DNA of 64,000 nt from Karstenula rhodostoma CBS 690.94 (taxonomy: Eukaryota > Ascomycota > Dothideomycetes > Pleosporales > Didymosphaeriaceae): positions 823,052 through 887,051 of the forward strand of contig MU001501.1 in the NCBI GenBank assembly GCA_010093485.1, in the 5' to 3' direction. The stretch's first letter is position 1. Each line of letters starts with the position of its first letter. The notes beneath the pieces were generated by a model that was not told the DNA's origin, searched no databases, and saw only the letters and a program-made list of their open reading frames with translations. Below, piece by piece: positions 1 through 15,236 of this stretch. The translations under genes were made by a program, and so were the position numbers.

Positions 1-969
1 AGTATTAATAGTAGTTCTACTAGTAGTATAATTAATAGTAGCTATAATAGAGAGAAAGAAAGAGAGTTAGTAAAAAAGTATTAAAAGAAAATAGAAAATA
101 AAGAAATAAGTAAAAAAAATTTAAAAAAAGAAAGGAGTTTAATAGAAAAGAATTAAAAAAGAGTTAGAATAGAAAAGCTAAAAAATTAAAAAGTATTAAT
201 AAAAAGTTAAGGCTAAGTTAAAAAAAAAAAAAGAAGAGTAAATTCTAAAGAATTATATACTTTAAAATTAAGTATAAGCCTTTTAATAGAGCTTAGTAAA
301 GGAAATAAAAATTATTTATAAGCTAGAAATCTCTATATTATTACTATCTAATATATAAGGTACTAGTAAATAACTTTAGTTACTCTACTTTAAAAAATAA
401 AGGAGTAATAGGTTATTAAATATAACTATAACCTACTAAAAGGGCTAGTAGATATTAAAATACTAAGTAGGTAAATAAGAGACTAGATAAGGCTTTTAAG
501 AAGGATAGTAAGTAATTAAAAGGGAATAGGTAAATAGATTAAAATAAGATAAAATATATAAAGTTAAAAATTAATTAAAGTAATATAGTAGCTAATAGAC
601 TTAGGGACTAAGCCTTAAAAAGAGAAAAGAAAATATAGTATAAAAATTAGTTAGTAATATAGAATTAAAGAAATAGTAGGCCTAATAGACTATTATAAAA
701 AGGAAGCTTAGTAAAAGTAAAAAAGTAAAATAATATTTACTTTAATAGTCTATTATAGAAGAGATAAAAGAGACTTTATATAATAGACTTTTATTAAAAT
801 AATTTAATTTTATTCTTTTATATTCCTTCCTCTTTATACTATACCTAATACTATAATAGTATAGATATTAACTTTTATAATCTATTCTAGAACTAGCTAA
901 CTATTATTTATAATAATAATAAGTATTAGAATCTTTATAACTAGTATAGATACTTATTAGATATCTAGA

Positions 970-1800
970 ATTATACTAAGGCTAAAGTAATCCTAACTAA
1001 TTTACTAGCTAACTTAGTAAAACGTGTTTAAGCTACTATTAAAAAGGATAGTTATATTAAATACTTTTAACTTTATAATAGAGCTATAATTCTAGCTAAT
1101 TATTATATATAATTTAGTATTACTAAGTATAAATAAAACTATTCTAATAATAAAGTATATTATAAAGAAAAGGTTTATAATACCTACTATTTTTTTAGTA
1201 CTAGTAATTCTTTAAAGAAGGTAATATATCCCCTTAAAGTTAAAAAGTCTTAAATTAGATCTATTAGGTACTAACTAGTATAGATTTTTAGAGAAATTTA
1301 CTAGAATATACTAATTAATTTTAAGAAGTTTTACTAGACTCTAACTAGTACTATTTAGGCTATTTAGAATCTATTAGTTTATACTCTAGTTACTTTACTA
1401 TATTCTACTAAAAATATTTATAAAACTAAATTAGAAACTAAGTTTAAGAAAGTTATAAATAGATATTTCCTAATTTATAAAGGTAATCCCTATATTTATA
1501 TTACTAAAAAAAAAAAATATTACTTTAATACTTATAAGTAGATTACTAAGGAGTTATTTAAAAAATTAAATATATATTACTATACCTATTTTTATTTTAA
1601 AATTAAATATAATATTATTTAGATAGAGCTAAACTAGTATTAGGTATATACTAATATTACTAAGGCTAAAAAGATTCTTACTAGTAAAAACTAGTATAAA
1701 AAGGTCTAATTAGCCCTACTTATTACTATTAGGCCCTATTTAGATCTAATAGTCTAAAGGTAAATTTAGTATAGTAAAGGTATAATAGATATATAGTAAT
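970..1800 (+). pseudogene. RIP-mutated long frame, family not recognised
   Basis: From about 976 the plus strand can be read in one frame for several hundred bases with only TAA/TAG interruptions that would revert to Gln, Arg or Trp codons. The content is rich in Lys, Tyr, Asn and Ile, as expected for mutated coding DNA. I do not recognise the family. It may be a transposon-encoded protein; it could also be a chance open frame, since AT-rich DNA without TGA has fewer stops than normal. Confidence 0.3.
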
Positions 1801-2389
1801 TTTTTTAATTAGTTTCTTTTTATAACTTTTATACTAGTTTTCTCTAGTTTCTTACTATAATTTTTATATATATAATATCTACTTCTATATACTTAGCGCT
1901 AGTAGAAGCTATTTAGTATAAAATAGCTTAAATTAGTCCTATTATCCTTCCTTTAAAAATAGATAATATAAATAAAACTAGTTATTCTATATTTCTTTAT
2001 TCTTCTATAATTTATTCTTAATAGATAGAAAAATTTTATACTTAGAGGTTTTTTATAACTTATCCCCTACTAAAATATTTTTACCTAGTAAAGTATTATC
2101 TACTACTAAACTCCTAGTAGAAAATATATAAGAACTTTAAAAGAATAAAAGGATAAATAGCCCTATTATAGATTATATATATTTATTTTCTAAATAATAT
2201 ACTCTATTAGTACTAGAACTAATTAAAAAAGATTAATTTAAACTAACTAGATCTAAATAAGGCTAAATAGAATTTTATTTTTATTTCTCTTTCCTCTTTT
2301 TTAGAGGTTAGTCTTAACCTTACTTAGTTTATAATTTAATTATTAATATAGATCTTTCTAAAGAAATCTTTAATTTCTACTAATACTTT

Positions 2390-5070
2390 TATAATATATT
2401 ATTACTTATTAAAGTATTTAGTTTCTAAGAGTTCTCTTTATTATTATATCCTAACTATTTAATTAGATATTTCTATTATCTATCTACTCTTTATTACCTA
2501 TTAACTATTTAGTTAATATTATAGATATTATCTCTAAAATAGTATAAAATATTCTTAATTAAATCTTATAGATATAGATTATTTATATAGAGTTAGTATA
2601 GCTCTAATAAAAATAGATAAAATACTAAATAAACCTTACTAAGTTATAGTAGGTTAATTTAGTAAATAATTAGTAGTAAGCTAATATATTTCTTAACTAC
2701 TCTAAGTTCTAGAAACTTCTAATCTAATTTCTTACTTAGCCTTATTAACTTTATATACTAATTTAATACCTATACCTTATTATCTATTTTTAATTCTAAC
2801 TTAAGCCTTTTTTTATTTTAAAAAGCTTTTTAGTATTTTAAAATAGTTTTTAGCTTTTACTATATATTTATATAAATTTAGAGAAGCTTTAAAGTAATTA
2901 TAAACTCTTTAGGACTTTTACTATTACTTAGTAGTTATTTAGGCTAATTAGGGTTAAATAGGTTATATTTAAAATAAACTTAATAGGGAGTATATCTAGT
3001 AGATATATATTTACTATTATTATATATAAACTCTATTAAAGAGATTTATATAGCCTAATTATTCTATTTTAGAAAATAAAAGATTTAAAGATATTATTTT
3101 AGTATTTAATTTTATTACTTAGTCTATTTATCTATCTATAGGTAGAAAATTAATATTAAAATATACTAAAAGTTTAAATAGTAATAAAAAGTATTCTAAT
3201 ATTTTAATTTTATTACTAGATCTCTATCTATCTAATAGTATAGTCTCTAGATTTCTATAGAGTCTAATAACTTTATAAATTTAAGCCTAAGCTAGATTAG
3301 CGCTATTCTAGTCTATTTTTATAGGTATATAATAAGTTATCTTTAAAAAATAGTTAATAATAACTAAGATTATATTATATATAAGTCTAGTAAAGTAACT
3401 TAAAAATAGATTAGTAATAAAATCTATTATAATATATTACTATAGTTAATTTAGAATAAGTAGAGGCCTAAAAAGGCTATATAGTTTATAAAGCTAATAA
3501 AGATATAGATATTATATATATAAGTTAGTATTAGCTAAGACTAGATTACTTTAAGATAATTAAAATTAATTATTAAGCCTTTAGTAGTAATAATAAAGTC
3601 TAGGTACTCTATAATACTAGTATATTATTTATATTTCTTTAGATTAGTAAATAGCTTTATCTTATATAAATATTTAAGAACCTCCTTAATATAGTACTTA
3701 TAGTCTTTCCTATTATCTAAAAAGATTAAGATATTATTTAAGTATATAATATAGCTAATATTAATTAGGCCTACTAGTATTTAAATAATAAGTTTCTAGA
3801 ACTACACTAGTATATTAGTAAGCTTAGAAGATATTACTAAATACTTAAAATAGCTATAATATATATAGAAAGTAGTTTTCTACTTATCTTTTTCTATAAT
3901 ATAGACTTAATAGTAGGCTTTTTTTAGATTAAGCTTTATAAAAATCTTTACTTACTTAAGCTAATTAAGTAATTTTATAATTAAGGATAGTAATCTATAG
4001 TTTTTAATTATAATTTTATTAAGCCTTTTATAATTAATATAAAAATAAAGACTACTATCCTTCTTTTTTATAAAAAGAATTAGCGCCCCTATAGGTAATT
4101 TAGAGTAATATATCTATTTTTTTATAAAATACTCCTTTATATACTTCTATAATATCTTAAGTTCTAATACTAAAAGGTTATATATAGGGGAATAAAGGGG
4201 TTACTTTCTTTTTTTAAAATCTATATATATATTATATTTATTATAGTCTATAAGTACCTTATAATCCTTACTTATAGTAATATTAATAAACTTAGAATAA
4301 TACTATAGTATTATAGCTAAATTAGATCTAATAGGTCTAGATAGTAATAGTTAATTAGCCCCTAATATAATATAGGTATATACTACTATATATAGGTTTT
4401 AAAGAGTATAATTAAACTATTCTAGTTTCTCTATACTAATTTTCTTAAAGGGTTATCCTACTTTAGTATAGTATTTTTAAAAGAGGATATACCTACTAGT
4501 AATATTAACTTTTAAATTATATTTATTAAAATAAGATAACTCTAAGAAAATATTATATCTAGTAATATTAGCTATTATAAAAGATATTATCTATAGTTAC
4601 TTATAGTCTTATAAATTTATAAGGGCTATTTTAAGTACTATTATACTATATACCTTTATTCTAGAGCTATTTACTACCTTTAATAGTAATTTTATTAGAG
4701 GTATAATATTAGTCTTAAGTCTTATTACTATTTATAGTAATACTAGATTAAGTACTAATATTAAGTCTATAAGAGTATTAAGTAGTTCTTTATTAATTCT
4801 AGCCTTAATAGTTAATATTCCCTTAGACTAATTATATAACTAGTTAAATAGAAAGCTAATATTTTTAATTTCTAGAATTTAGTTAATATAATTTATAACT
4901 ATATTAATATAAGTAGAAAGAATAGCTATAATTCTATCTACCTTATACTTTTTTCTAAATTATATAACTTATTTTTAGTAAACTTTATATTATTTAAATT
5001 AGTAGTAGTAAACTTATCTAAAGAAGGATAGTTAGGTTTACTATACCTTTACTTATTATAATACTAGTAT
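2390..5070 (-). mobile_element. Ty3/Gypsy chromovirus relic (zinc knuckle, RT, chromodomain), RIP-mutated
   Basis: Three domains appear in the right order on the minus strand. At 5,069-5,028 the spacing CX2CX4HX4C of a Gag zinc knuckle is kept, with each Cys/His codon now Tyr. At about 4,020-3,541 the frame matches the Ty3/Gypsy reverse transcriptase: the catalytic YLDD followed by ILIF is now YLNNILIF (YLNN at 3,744-3,733), preceded by blocks of the type NKI-IKN, KIF-KL, KTTF and YFKYLV. At 2,520-2,401 the frame matches an integrase C-terminal chromodomain, with the core YLIK-LGY-NKENS. The changes are those RIP makes (Asp to Asn, His/Cys to Tyr, Gln/Trp to stop). Protease, RNase H and the integrase core should lie between; I did not decode them. 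Gag must extend above 5,070. LTRs were not identified. Confidence 0.85.
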
Positions 5071-8000
5071 ATTATAGGCTAGTTAGTATTAGTAACTCTA
5101 CTTAGTACTATTTTAGACTAATTAGAGCTATTTTTTTACTTTTTATTCTATTTATTTCTTTTTTAGGGTCTATTATTTCCTTTAAAGTCTATTTTAGACT
5201 ATAAGCCTTTTTCTATTTAATTTAGCTAGTAACTATTTTTAGTAGTTATATAGTTTAGTTATTTAGTATAATAGGTAATAAAGGCCTACTATTTAATATT
5301 AATAACTATTATTTTAAGCTTAGATTATATAGATTATAGTTTCTATTAAATATAGGGTAAAAGGTATTTTATATACTTAAATTTCTATTATTTATTATTA
5401 GTTATTTTAAGTTCTTTCTAGTATTCTTATATATAGTCTAAAAGGTTAAGAGGTAATTAACTTAACTATTATTAGTACTTTTTAATCTAATTATATACTA
5501 ATTAGTATTATTTTTTAGGAAATTTTAAAACTTTTAATATCTTTACTTATAAGGTTTTCTAAGTTCTAGTTTATAGAGAATTCTATAATTATTAGAATTA
5601 GACTTCTATTCTCTATATAGTTTAGTATATATTAGTAATAAACTAGAAGGTATAATTAACCTTTAAAATATCTAATATAAAATATTCTATAAATAATTAG
5701 AAATATAGCTTATAATTATCCTTTTAGTAATTATAGTTATATTTATTTTTTTAAGAGTACTTATATAGTTACTTTTAGATTAGTAATTATAAAGATAGGA
5801 CTTTTAATACTATAATTTATAATACTATACCTTTTATAAGTTTAGAGAGGGCTATAAAGTTCTCTATTTTAATATATTACTATATTATATTAATATATTA
5901 GAGTTTATTAGTATTCTTTTAGTTTTTAAGCTAGCTCTAGACTTCTTTTAGGTTATTAAAGTAACTACTAGCTATTTAGCCTATCTTAGGTATATTTATC
6001 CTTAATAGGCTTAAATAATTATTAAGTAATACTATTTAGTATTAACTAGTAAATAGTATTAGTAGTTATACTAATAAATCTATAATAAGAGAAGAAAGGG
6101 TAAAATTTTCTCTTTTTTCTTTAGATATACTTCTATTATCTAGTTCTTCTATATAAGTATTAGATAATAGGAGATTATTAGCTATTATATCTAAATATAT
6201 ACTATCTAGAGTAAATAAAACTAGACTACTTATAAAATAGAAAAAGTAATTTAAATATTAGAATTCTAGTATAAATAATATAGCTTTAACTTTAGAAATA
6301 GGTAAAGGGTATAATATTAGATAAATAAATTACTACTAGATCTCTTTATTAGTATTTATAACTATATACCCCTTACTATTATATAACTTCTCTAGCTAGA
6401 TACTAGATATCTCTAGTTATAATAATATATAACTATCTTTTTAACTTCCTTAATAAGATTATAGATAACTTACGTAAAGATTAAAATAATAAAAGGGGGA
6501 TAACTTAACCTAATAATATAAAAGCTATAGCTAAAAGGGGTTAAGTAAAATTATTAAAATATTATATAAAAATAGAAAGTAAATATAGATACCTATTTTA
6601 TTATATAATAATACTAGATCTAAGTTAGAAGTTTACTATATATAAGGTATATTATTATAGCTTTTTATTATATAAATATTCTAACTATTTATATAAAATA
6701 AAATATAGGAGATTTAAAATAAATATATATATTAATAAAAGTTTTTTAAGTATTTTAACTACTATAATTCTTTAGAATAAAGAAATATTACTTTAGTTTT
6801 AATAATATATTCTAGAAGAAACTAGACTAATAAATAGTTTTATAAGCTATAATAGTAGCCTAGATTCTAATCCAGGCCTATAGAATTATATAGTATACTT
6901 ATAATAAGAGAGAAATCTTTTTATTCTTTTTTAATACTTATTTACTTACTTTTAGACCTTTATTTACGCGATTTAGACCTTTTTTTTATATATTTTTATA
7001 CTTTTTTAATTATTAGTATAATACTAACTATTATTTAAATACTAACTTTTCTACTTATTTATACTTACTAATATTCTTAATTTTTATCTATAGCTTATTA
7101 TTTATAATAAACGAAATAAGAAAGTAAACTATTATAGTAGAGCTTTTATATAGCTAGCTAAACCTCAGGGCTATATATCGCCTAATTAGGATAGAGGATT
7201 TCAGGCTTCCTATTAGCTAAAAAAAGGCGTTTTATATATTCTAATTAGTTCTTAAAATATAATATAATAATATTTCCCTAAATACTAATATAACTAATAT
7301 ATTATCTATAACTACTCTAGCTATAGAATATTAAACTTAGCTATATATTTCTAAATATTTACTTAGTATATAATCCTTTTTTAGGTATTAGTCTAGCCTA
7401 ATACTAACTAATACTTTAAAAACTTAAAATCTCCTTTTTAATTTAATTTAACTTTATCCCTTATCTATCCTTTTACTATAATACTATTATAATACTTAAT
7501 TTTAATAATACTCTTAGTAGTCTTATACTATCTCCTTTATCTACCTTAATATCCTTTAAAATATTCTATACCTATAGAATACTATCTATATTCTTTATTT
7601 CTATAGTACTTCCTAATACCTTCTAATAGAGTAGAAGTCCTCCTAGTACTAAAGTACCTATTATATATAATATAGATATACTTATCTAGAATAATATTAT
7701 AGCTATAATAGATAGAATAAAGTATAGATATCTCTCTTTATTATTATTTTAACTAATATTAATAGGGATTTATAGGCGCTATTACCCCCTAAATTTACCT
7801 ACTCTAAAGTTATAATACTATATCCTTCTATATTAAAAAGTATACTATTATCCTATATATCTTTACTAGCTAATCTACTATATTCTACTATAGATACTAT
7901 ATAATACTCTCTTTATAATACCTTACTTCCTTATTAGTATACCTTTTTTAAGTACTATATAATTATTATAGAATAGTATTAGTAGTATAAGGAGTATTCT

Positions 8001-9289
8001 AATAATTCTAACTAGGAGTATATCCTTTTTTATAAGATTCTAGAGCTTTAGAAATAGGCTAAGTAGTACCTTTATAAGGCTAAGTAATTTAAGTTTATTA
8101 TAAAAGATATTATTCTCCCCTTCTTCTAAAATTATATAGATAATAATAAATAAAAGTATTTCCTTCTATAATAGATTATATTTCTAAATTAGTATAAAAT
8201 AAACTTTTAAAATAGATTAATTATACCCTACCTCTTTTTTTTTATATATATCCTTATTTAATACCTAGACTAATACCTATTTTATAGACGCGTTTTTATA
8301 TTATACTATCTATTCTAGCTATATACTATCTCTTTATTAATTAGTAATAATAGGCTAGGGACCTATACTACTCTACTATAAATATAGTTATTTACTTAAT
8401 CTAGTTTTTAATATCTTTATAAATAGAAAACTAAAGAAATACTATATATATTATAAATAAAAATATTCTTTACTAACTCCTATTATACCTCTTTCTAAAT
8501 ACTATATTATTAATAGGCCTACTAATACTATAATTTAACTATATTCTATACTTTATACTTTATTATTTTTACTAAGTCTTTTATAGCTCTTTACTCTAAT
8601 AAGACTAACCCTATAAAGGTTATCTTAGAATAGCTATTATTTATTATATAAGGCCTATTAGATCCCTCTTCTAATATCCTCTCCTAGACTAAATATAATA
8701 TAATTAATACTATATACTCCTTTACTATTATATATAGAGGATTTAGATATAAGATCTATTTAATTTATAATAATATAAATACCTATCTAGCCTACTCCTA
8801 TATCCCTAGGTCTATAGGTATTAGGTAAGGTATTAGACTTTACCTCCTCTAATAGTCCTATATCTAATTATAGTAATAAAAGTAGTAGGGATAAATTTAG
8901 TAGTAAGAACCTCTTTATAGAGGACTTTATAACTACTAAAGACTAAATATATTAGTAGGATTCTCCTATTTAGTAACCTTTAGATCCTATAAATCTAGAC
9001 TATTTATAGGAACTTATATTTCTACCTAAAGAATTAAACTATATATTAGTATTCTATTAGAAGCTTAAAAATATTTAAATAAATATTTACTCTATTTATA
9101 ATTACTAGTAGTTTAACCTCTATATTATTTAGAGAGAGTATAATAACTACTACTAGAATTAGATAAAAAATAATAGACTAGATTTTATTCTATTATATAG
9201 GAGTAGGAATAATATAAATCTAGGGCCTCTACTTTTATTATTACTACCTCTTACTAATATAAAAGAATACTTATTTACTTAGGTTTAGA

Positions 9290-12200
9290 TTACTATAGAG
9301 ATATATATCTATAAGGGGGCCTAATACTATTATTATAATTATATCTATAACTTTACTATTAATATAGTAATACCTTTTTCTTAACTTCTATAGTTTCCTT
9401 AAGAGGTTAAGATTATTATCCTAAAGCCTACCTAGACTAAGGGGGATAATCTAGATTAAATTAATTATTAATTTAAGAAGGACTACTATATATATTATTC
9501 TATTATATAGTAATAGCTTCTATTTCTAGTTACTTATTATTCTAGCTACTAAAATATTACTATTAACTATAAGACTCTTATATTCCTTCCTATTAATAGT
9601 TCTATTAAGTAGTAACTAAAGGTCCTTTACTTTAGTTCTAAAGACTTTAGTTTTAGTTAAATAACTAATACTATATTTAATACCTCCTTTAGCTAGTAGT
9701 CTTATCCTTTAAATATAGGTAGTATACTACCTAGTACTACTTCTATATAAGGAGGAGGTAAGAGCGTATATAGTAGTAATAAAAAGGCTAGTACTAAGGA
9801 TAATATATATAAAAATAAGAATAAGCCTCTAAAGGTTTTAACTATACCTAATTTAAGTATAGCTATTCTTAAGTTTAAATCTTTTTAAAACTAAATTTAT
9901 TTTTATACTAGCTATATTTACCTCTCTATAAGAGCTATTTATCTAATACTAATTACTAAGTTTACTAGGAGTATTTACTATCTAAGTTTTATATTTCCTT
10001 TACTATACCCTACTAGTATAGATAATTATAATAAGTCTTATCTATAAGAAGTTAATTTTATTACCTATATATATTACCTTCTTTATTATAAAGATAAATA
10101 TTTTACTTACTATTCTTAATTTTAGTTTACTCTATTTAATATAATAATATAGAAAGTATCTATAATATAGGCTAGTTTTATAGCTAGGTAAGATATTAAT
10201 AGTCTTCTATTATAGGCTAAGGATATTTAGGCTACCTTTTTAGAATTTAATTAAGAAGTATCGCTAATTAACTCTATTATTTATATAGGTACCTAGCTCT
10301 AGGGAATATAGCTATACTAGTAATAAAAAGGTAGGAAGCTTAATACTATAGTAAGTTATTATAACCTTAACTACCTAATACCTACCTAATACTTTCTAGA
10401 TTAAGTAGTTAAAAAGCCCTACCTTATTTATTACTTTCTCTACTACTAATAACTTTTAGTATAATCTCCTCTAGTTTATACTATAATTTAAGAAGTAGTA
10501 GGTAGTAATCTTAAATATATAGAGGAGACTTACTTAGAACTTTCTAAAAGAATATCCTTATATTATAGCTTACTATTTCTATATTTAATTTATTATATTT
10601 AAAAAGTATATCCTTATTCCTCTTTTTAATATCTAGGACTCCTAGGATTATTATAAATAGTAGAGGTATAGGAGTACCTATAATTATAGACTCTACTATA
10701 TTAGTAATATTCTAGATCTAGACCTAGAATTAGGCCCTTTAGCTATAGAGACTAATATTAAACGCCTAGCCTAATACTAGTCTAATACTATTTTAGTAAC
10801 TTATCCTAAACTAATATAATTTAATAATACTATTATTCTAATTAATATTATAATACTATTATTACTTCCTTTTATAGAAATAAAGTTTAATAACTAAAAA
10901 CTATTATTAATCCTTATCTAATATTATATATATTAATATATTTCTAGTTACTATCTTTAAAAGAATACTACTATAGAAAAGGAAACCTATAAGTTTAGGG
11001 CTTCTTAGCCTACTTATTTATACCCTACTTTTATTATTCCCCCTAGAAAGTAATATAGACGCTTTAAACCTATTTATAATTATATATAACTTAACCCTTT
11101 CTATCCTATATTAATATTAGGCTAGAGGGCTAATACTAATATTTAAATCTATACTAGTATAACTAGTATAACTTAGTATATTAGTATATATACCTTAAAG
11201 ACTAAAAAATATACTATTTTCTCTATAAACCTTATAGTATCTATTCTTCCCTATCTAAGTAAAGATTATACTCTTACTTTATTTATATTTAAACTTATAA
11301 ATAAAATAATTAGGGAAAAAGACTATTTAGCCTAAGAAGTTATATATATACTATTTAATCTTCTACTTATATAGTCTATATAGGTTATAATAAGTATTAA
11401 TTACTAGTCTAAAGAAATATAGTCTACTATATTCTTTTTTTATTAAGTCTAATAGATAAATAAAGAAGAGCTTAATCCTAATAGTACTCTATTCTAGAGT
11501 AGAAAGTTAATACTCTAGAAATATAAGGAATACCTATCTATACTTAATAGCCTCTACTATATTAACTTCCTTCTATATTTTAATTATAAGAGTAAGATCC
11601 CCTCTAGGTAATCTAGGGCTAAACTATATATTCTATCCTATTATCTATAGTACTCTCCTATATTAGATTTAGCTTATTTCTATTATATTAAGCTTATATT
11701 TTATTATCCCTTCTAGTATATAGATAATATTTATAACTTTTAAGGGTAGTTATTTAAAACTAATACTAAGGCTTATTACTATTATTATATATATTATACC
11801 TATAAGTATATTAATTATTATAGAGATAATCTTAATTAGGTAGAGGTAAAGGACCTAGAACTTAAAGAAATACCTATTTAAGACTAATTTAAGTTAAATA
11901 AACTAGTAGCTTAAGGACCTACTATTAATAGCAAACTAGTTAACTAAAATATACTAAGGTCTAGACCTATTAACTATACTAAGGACTAGGGTACTAAGGA
12001 ATATAATAACTACTAGAATCTAAATAGTTTAATCTACTAGAAGTAGTTAATCTAGGAGTATTCTATTACTAGAATAGAATAGCCTAATACTAACCCTAAT
12101 ACTCTAGCTATTTAATAAAGAATTACCTTTAATATAGTAATAAACTATTTTAAAATAATCCTTAATAAGAGGATACTACTATAGTTTCTTATTAATCTTA

Positions 12201-13470
12201 ATAGGAAAGCTAGTACTAGTAAAACCTATATTATTAAAATAATTTTAACTTACCTTAATTAACTAGCTAAAGAAGTAGGTATACTATCTTCTATTATCTA
12301 ATCTATACCTACTAGAGTTACTATATTCCTAATTAATAGCTAAATAATTAATAACCTTTTCTAGATTCTAATTATATATATAGGAGGAATTATACTACTA
12401 CTACCTACTACTATTTTATAGTAGTTATAGTTTACTTTCTCCTCTATATACTATCTTATTATTAATAAAAAGTCTATAGTTAGTCTTAATATACTAGCTT
12501 AGATTAGTACCTAATTTAGTAAAATCTATCCTTAATTTATATACCTCCCTTTTACTAGCCTAAATATTATTATATCTAGAGACTTTTATTAGCTATTACT
12601 TATTACCTAGTAACCTTTATATAATCTATTACTAAGTAAAGAACCTATTAATACCTATATAAAGTAGTTTTACTAGTAATTCTTAAAGACTATTATTCTT
12701 AATACTATTTAATACTAATAAGGAGATAGTAAGGCTAACTTTTAGAATACCCTCTTATAACTTTAAGTTAATAAAAGTACTTAGTAGGACTAGTTACTAT
12801 TCTAAACTTATTATAGGGCTATTCTTTTAGATTTAAAGATAGATATTTTCTATAATTCTATATACCTCTATACTAAGTACTATAAAATTAATATAATTAA
12901 TTATAATTATCTTTAGAACTAATACTAGCTAGTATTAGCCTATTACACTAAATATAATAACCCTATATATATAATAATACTATTAATAGAAGCTAGTAAT
13001 CTAGAGAATAAATTTCTCCTTTCTATTAGTACTAAGGTTATACTTCTAGCTAATACTTAGACTAAGTATAGTCTTATTAATAGAGCTATTAGTAAGGTTA
13101 ATAATATTATATAGTATCTAGCTACTATAGACTATATAAAGAAACCCCCTTTAGCTATTTTTACTATCTTTAATTAGTATATAGGGCCTAGTTTATATAC
13201 TATAAAGGTAGGTAAAATAGTTATACCTATCTTCCCTATATCTTATAAATTTCTTTATAACTAGATAGTTATTATATAGGTCTAGTTTCCTCTCTACTTA
13301 GTATAAGTTATTATAGTATATAAGTTCTAAGATCTTAGTTTTACTTTAGCTAGAATACTTATATCTAGGGAGAAAGACTTTATTACTAGTTTATTATATA
13401 TTACCCTATTATATATATAGAGTATTAAAGGCTTTATATTTAAAACTTCTTTTCCTTTTTAGTATCTAAG
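9290..13470 (+). mobile_element. Helitron-like element relic with Pif1-type helicase, RIP-mutated
   Basis: On the plus strand at 12,130-13,470 the frame follows a Pif1/RecD-like helicase of the Helitron type. Walker A is kept in outline at 12,203-12,226, where GEAGTGKT has become RKASTSKT (Gly to Arg/Ser, Glu to Lys). Next come a LIINKKS stretch matching a Walker B-type L-I-IDE-S segment, an ISRDFY stretch matching ISGDF-QLPP, and a C-terminal block near 13,309-13,430 matching TVHKSQG and ALSRV. Upstream at about 9,290-9,560 the frame resembles the N-terminal DUF6570-like region of fungal Helitron proteins (PFSQL, then KIIILKP, then a QQWL block). The Rep nuclease part expected between was not decoded, and element ends were not found. 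The helicase identification is strong; assignment to Helitrons rather than a host PIF1 rests on the upstream region and the setting. Confidence 0.78.
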
Positions 13471-15236
13471 GTCTAAAGATAGGAAATATATAAAGATAAG
13501 AAAAAAGGATAAATAATAAAGGTTAAATTAGTTACTTTTATACTTAGAGACTATTTTCTAGTTATTATAAGGCCTAATACCTTTTAGTATACCTAATACT
13601 ATACCTCCTACTAATTTATTATCTAGTTCTTATCCTTAATACTATAAAGTATATCTATAATCTAATTTATATTATTAGATAGATCCTCCTTATTACTAAA
13701 TATTATATCTAGAATATAAATAGCCTCTTTACTAGTAAATCTATTTACTCTAAATATATAATCTTTAACTTATTAGTAATACCTAATACTATAGCTAATA
13801 CTTTACTTATAAAATAGAGTATAGTATATACTTCTTATATAGACTAGAAAATAGTAGAGTAATACCCTCTTTATATATATTCTAGTATACTATATAGACT
13901 ATAGATTAGTAGAAAAAACTAGTAAATTAGGCTATATAGAATAGACTAATAAGTACCCTCTCTTACTTAGACTATAGAATTATAAATAGTAAGTAAGTAA
14001 TTCTTAAAGTTTTATATATAGAGAGATATTATATAGCTAATAAGGTTATTTTATATAGTATATAATACTATATTAAATTAGTTAAGAATACTATAATTTA
14101 AATAGAAACTTACCTTTATACTCTTTTAAGCTAATATTCTCTTTACTAGAATTAGATCCTAAATTTATATATTTAATCTAGCTAGTATTTACTTAATCTA
14201 TACCTAGTAGGTATTAGTAAGGTATTAGTTTTAAAATACTTATATACTTATAAATAGGAGATCTTTATTCTATAAGTTATTAAGAAAGATTTTAAGACTT
14301 TAGTAAAGATAGTTCTACTTCTAGTATAGAGTTTTAAAGTATTTAATAGTTTTATCCCTTATAATAATCTAAATATTAAGTATAGCTATATTTTTAATAC
14401 TAATCTTAGTATTAAGAATTTCTTACCTAAAGGTTTTTTAGTCTACTTTAACTTTTTCTTTTTTATTTCTCTTAAGAATAGTAGATAGGTTAAGTAATTA
14501 CTAGTCTAAAGTCTTTAATAATAAGGCTCTAGTATTAGTTAAAGTATTAGATAGTTAGGTAGATATTAGTATTATTAAAGTTAGAGTAGGGAAACTAAAA
14601 ATATTAAAATACTAAGCTTACTTCTCTATAAATTACTTAGCCTTAATTTTACTAATATCTTAGCTAGTATAGGCTATTACCTTATAGTACTAAGTAATTC
14701 TAGTATTAAAGCTATTAAATATATTAGTACCTAATACTACCTAATATTTTTTTAACTTACTATATTATATTATATATATTATTTAATTAAATATATAACT
14801 ACTTTAGTATATTAAACTAATCTCTTATTAGTAGCTAATTAATAATTAGCTATATAGTTAGTAGAAAGGTATTCTTCTAGAATTTAGAGTAATATATATT
14901 ATCTACTATTTTATTATACTCTATAGTAAGCTCTTTACTAGTCTTTTTTATCTAAGTAGCTATATTTTTCTTTATACTCTTATTTAAAGAGTACTCTCTA
15001 GCGCCTTTATACTACTTAATATTAGGTAGGTCTACTATAGTAGAGGTATTAGATAAATATTAGATATAAGGTAATAGGTAGGTATTAAATATAGAATAAG
15101 TAACTATATAATCCTATAATATAGAGTATAGAAGAAAGGTAATAAAAGTAAATAAAAGAAATTATTAATAAATATTATAAGTAGACCTTATATAATTAAA
15201 CCCTACTATTATATACCTATCTATTAAGTACTTATA

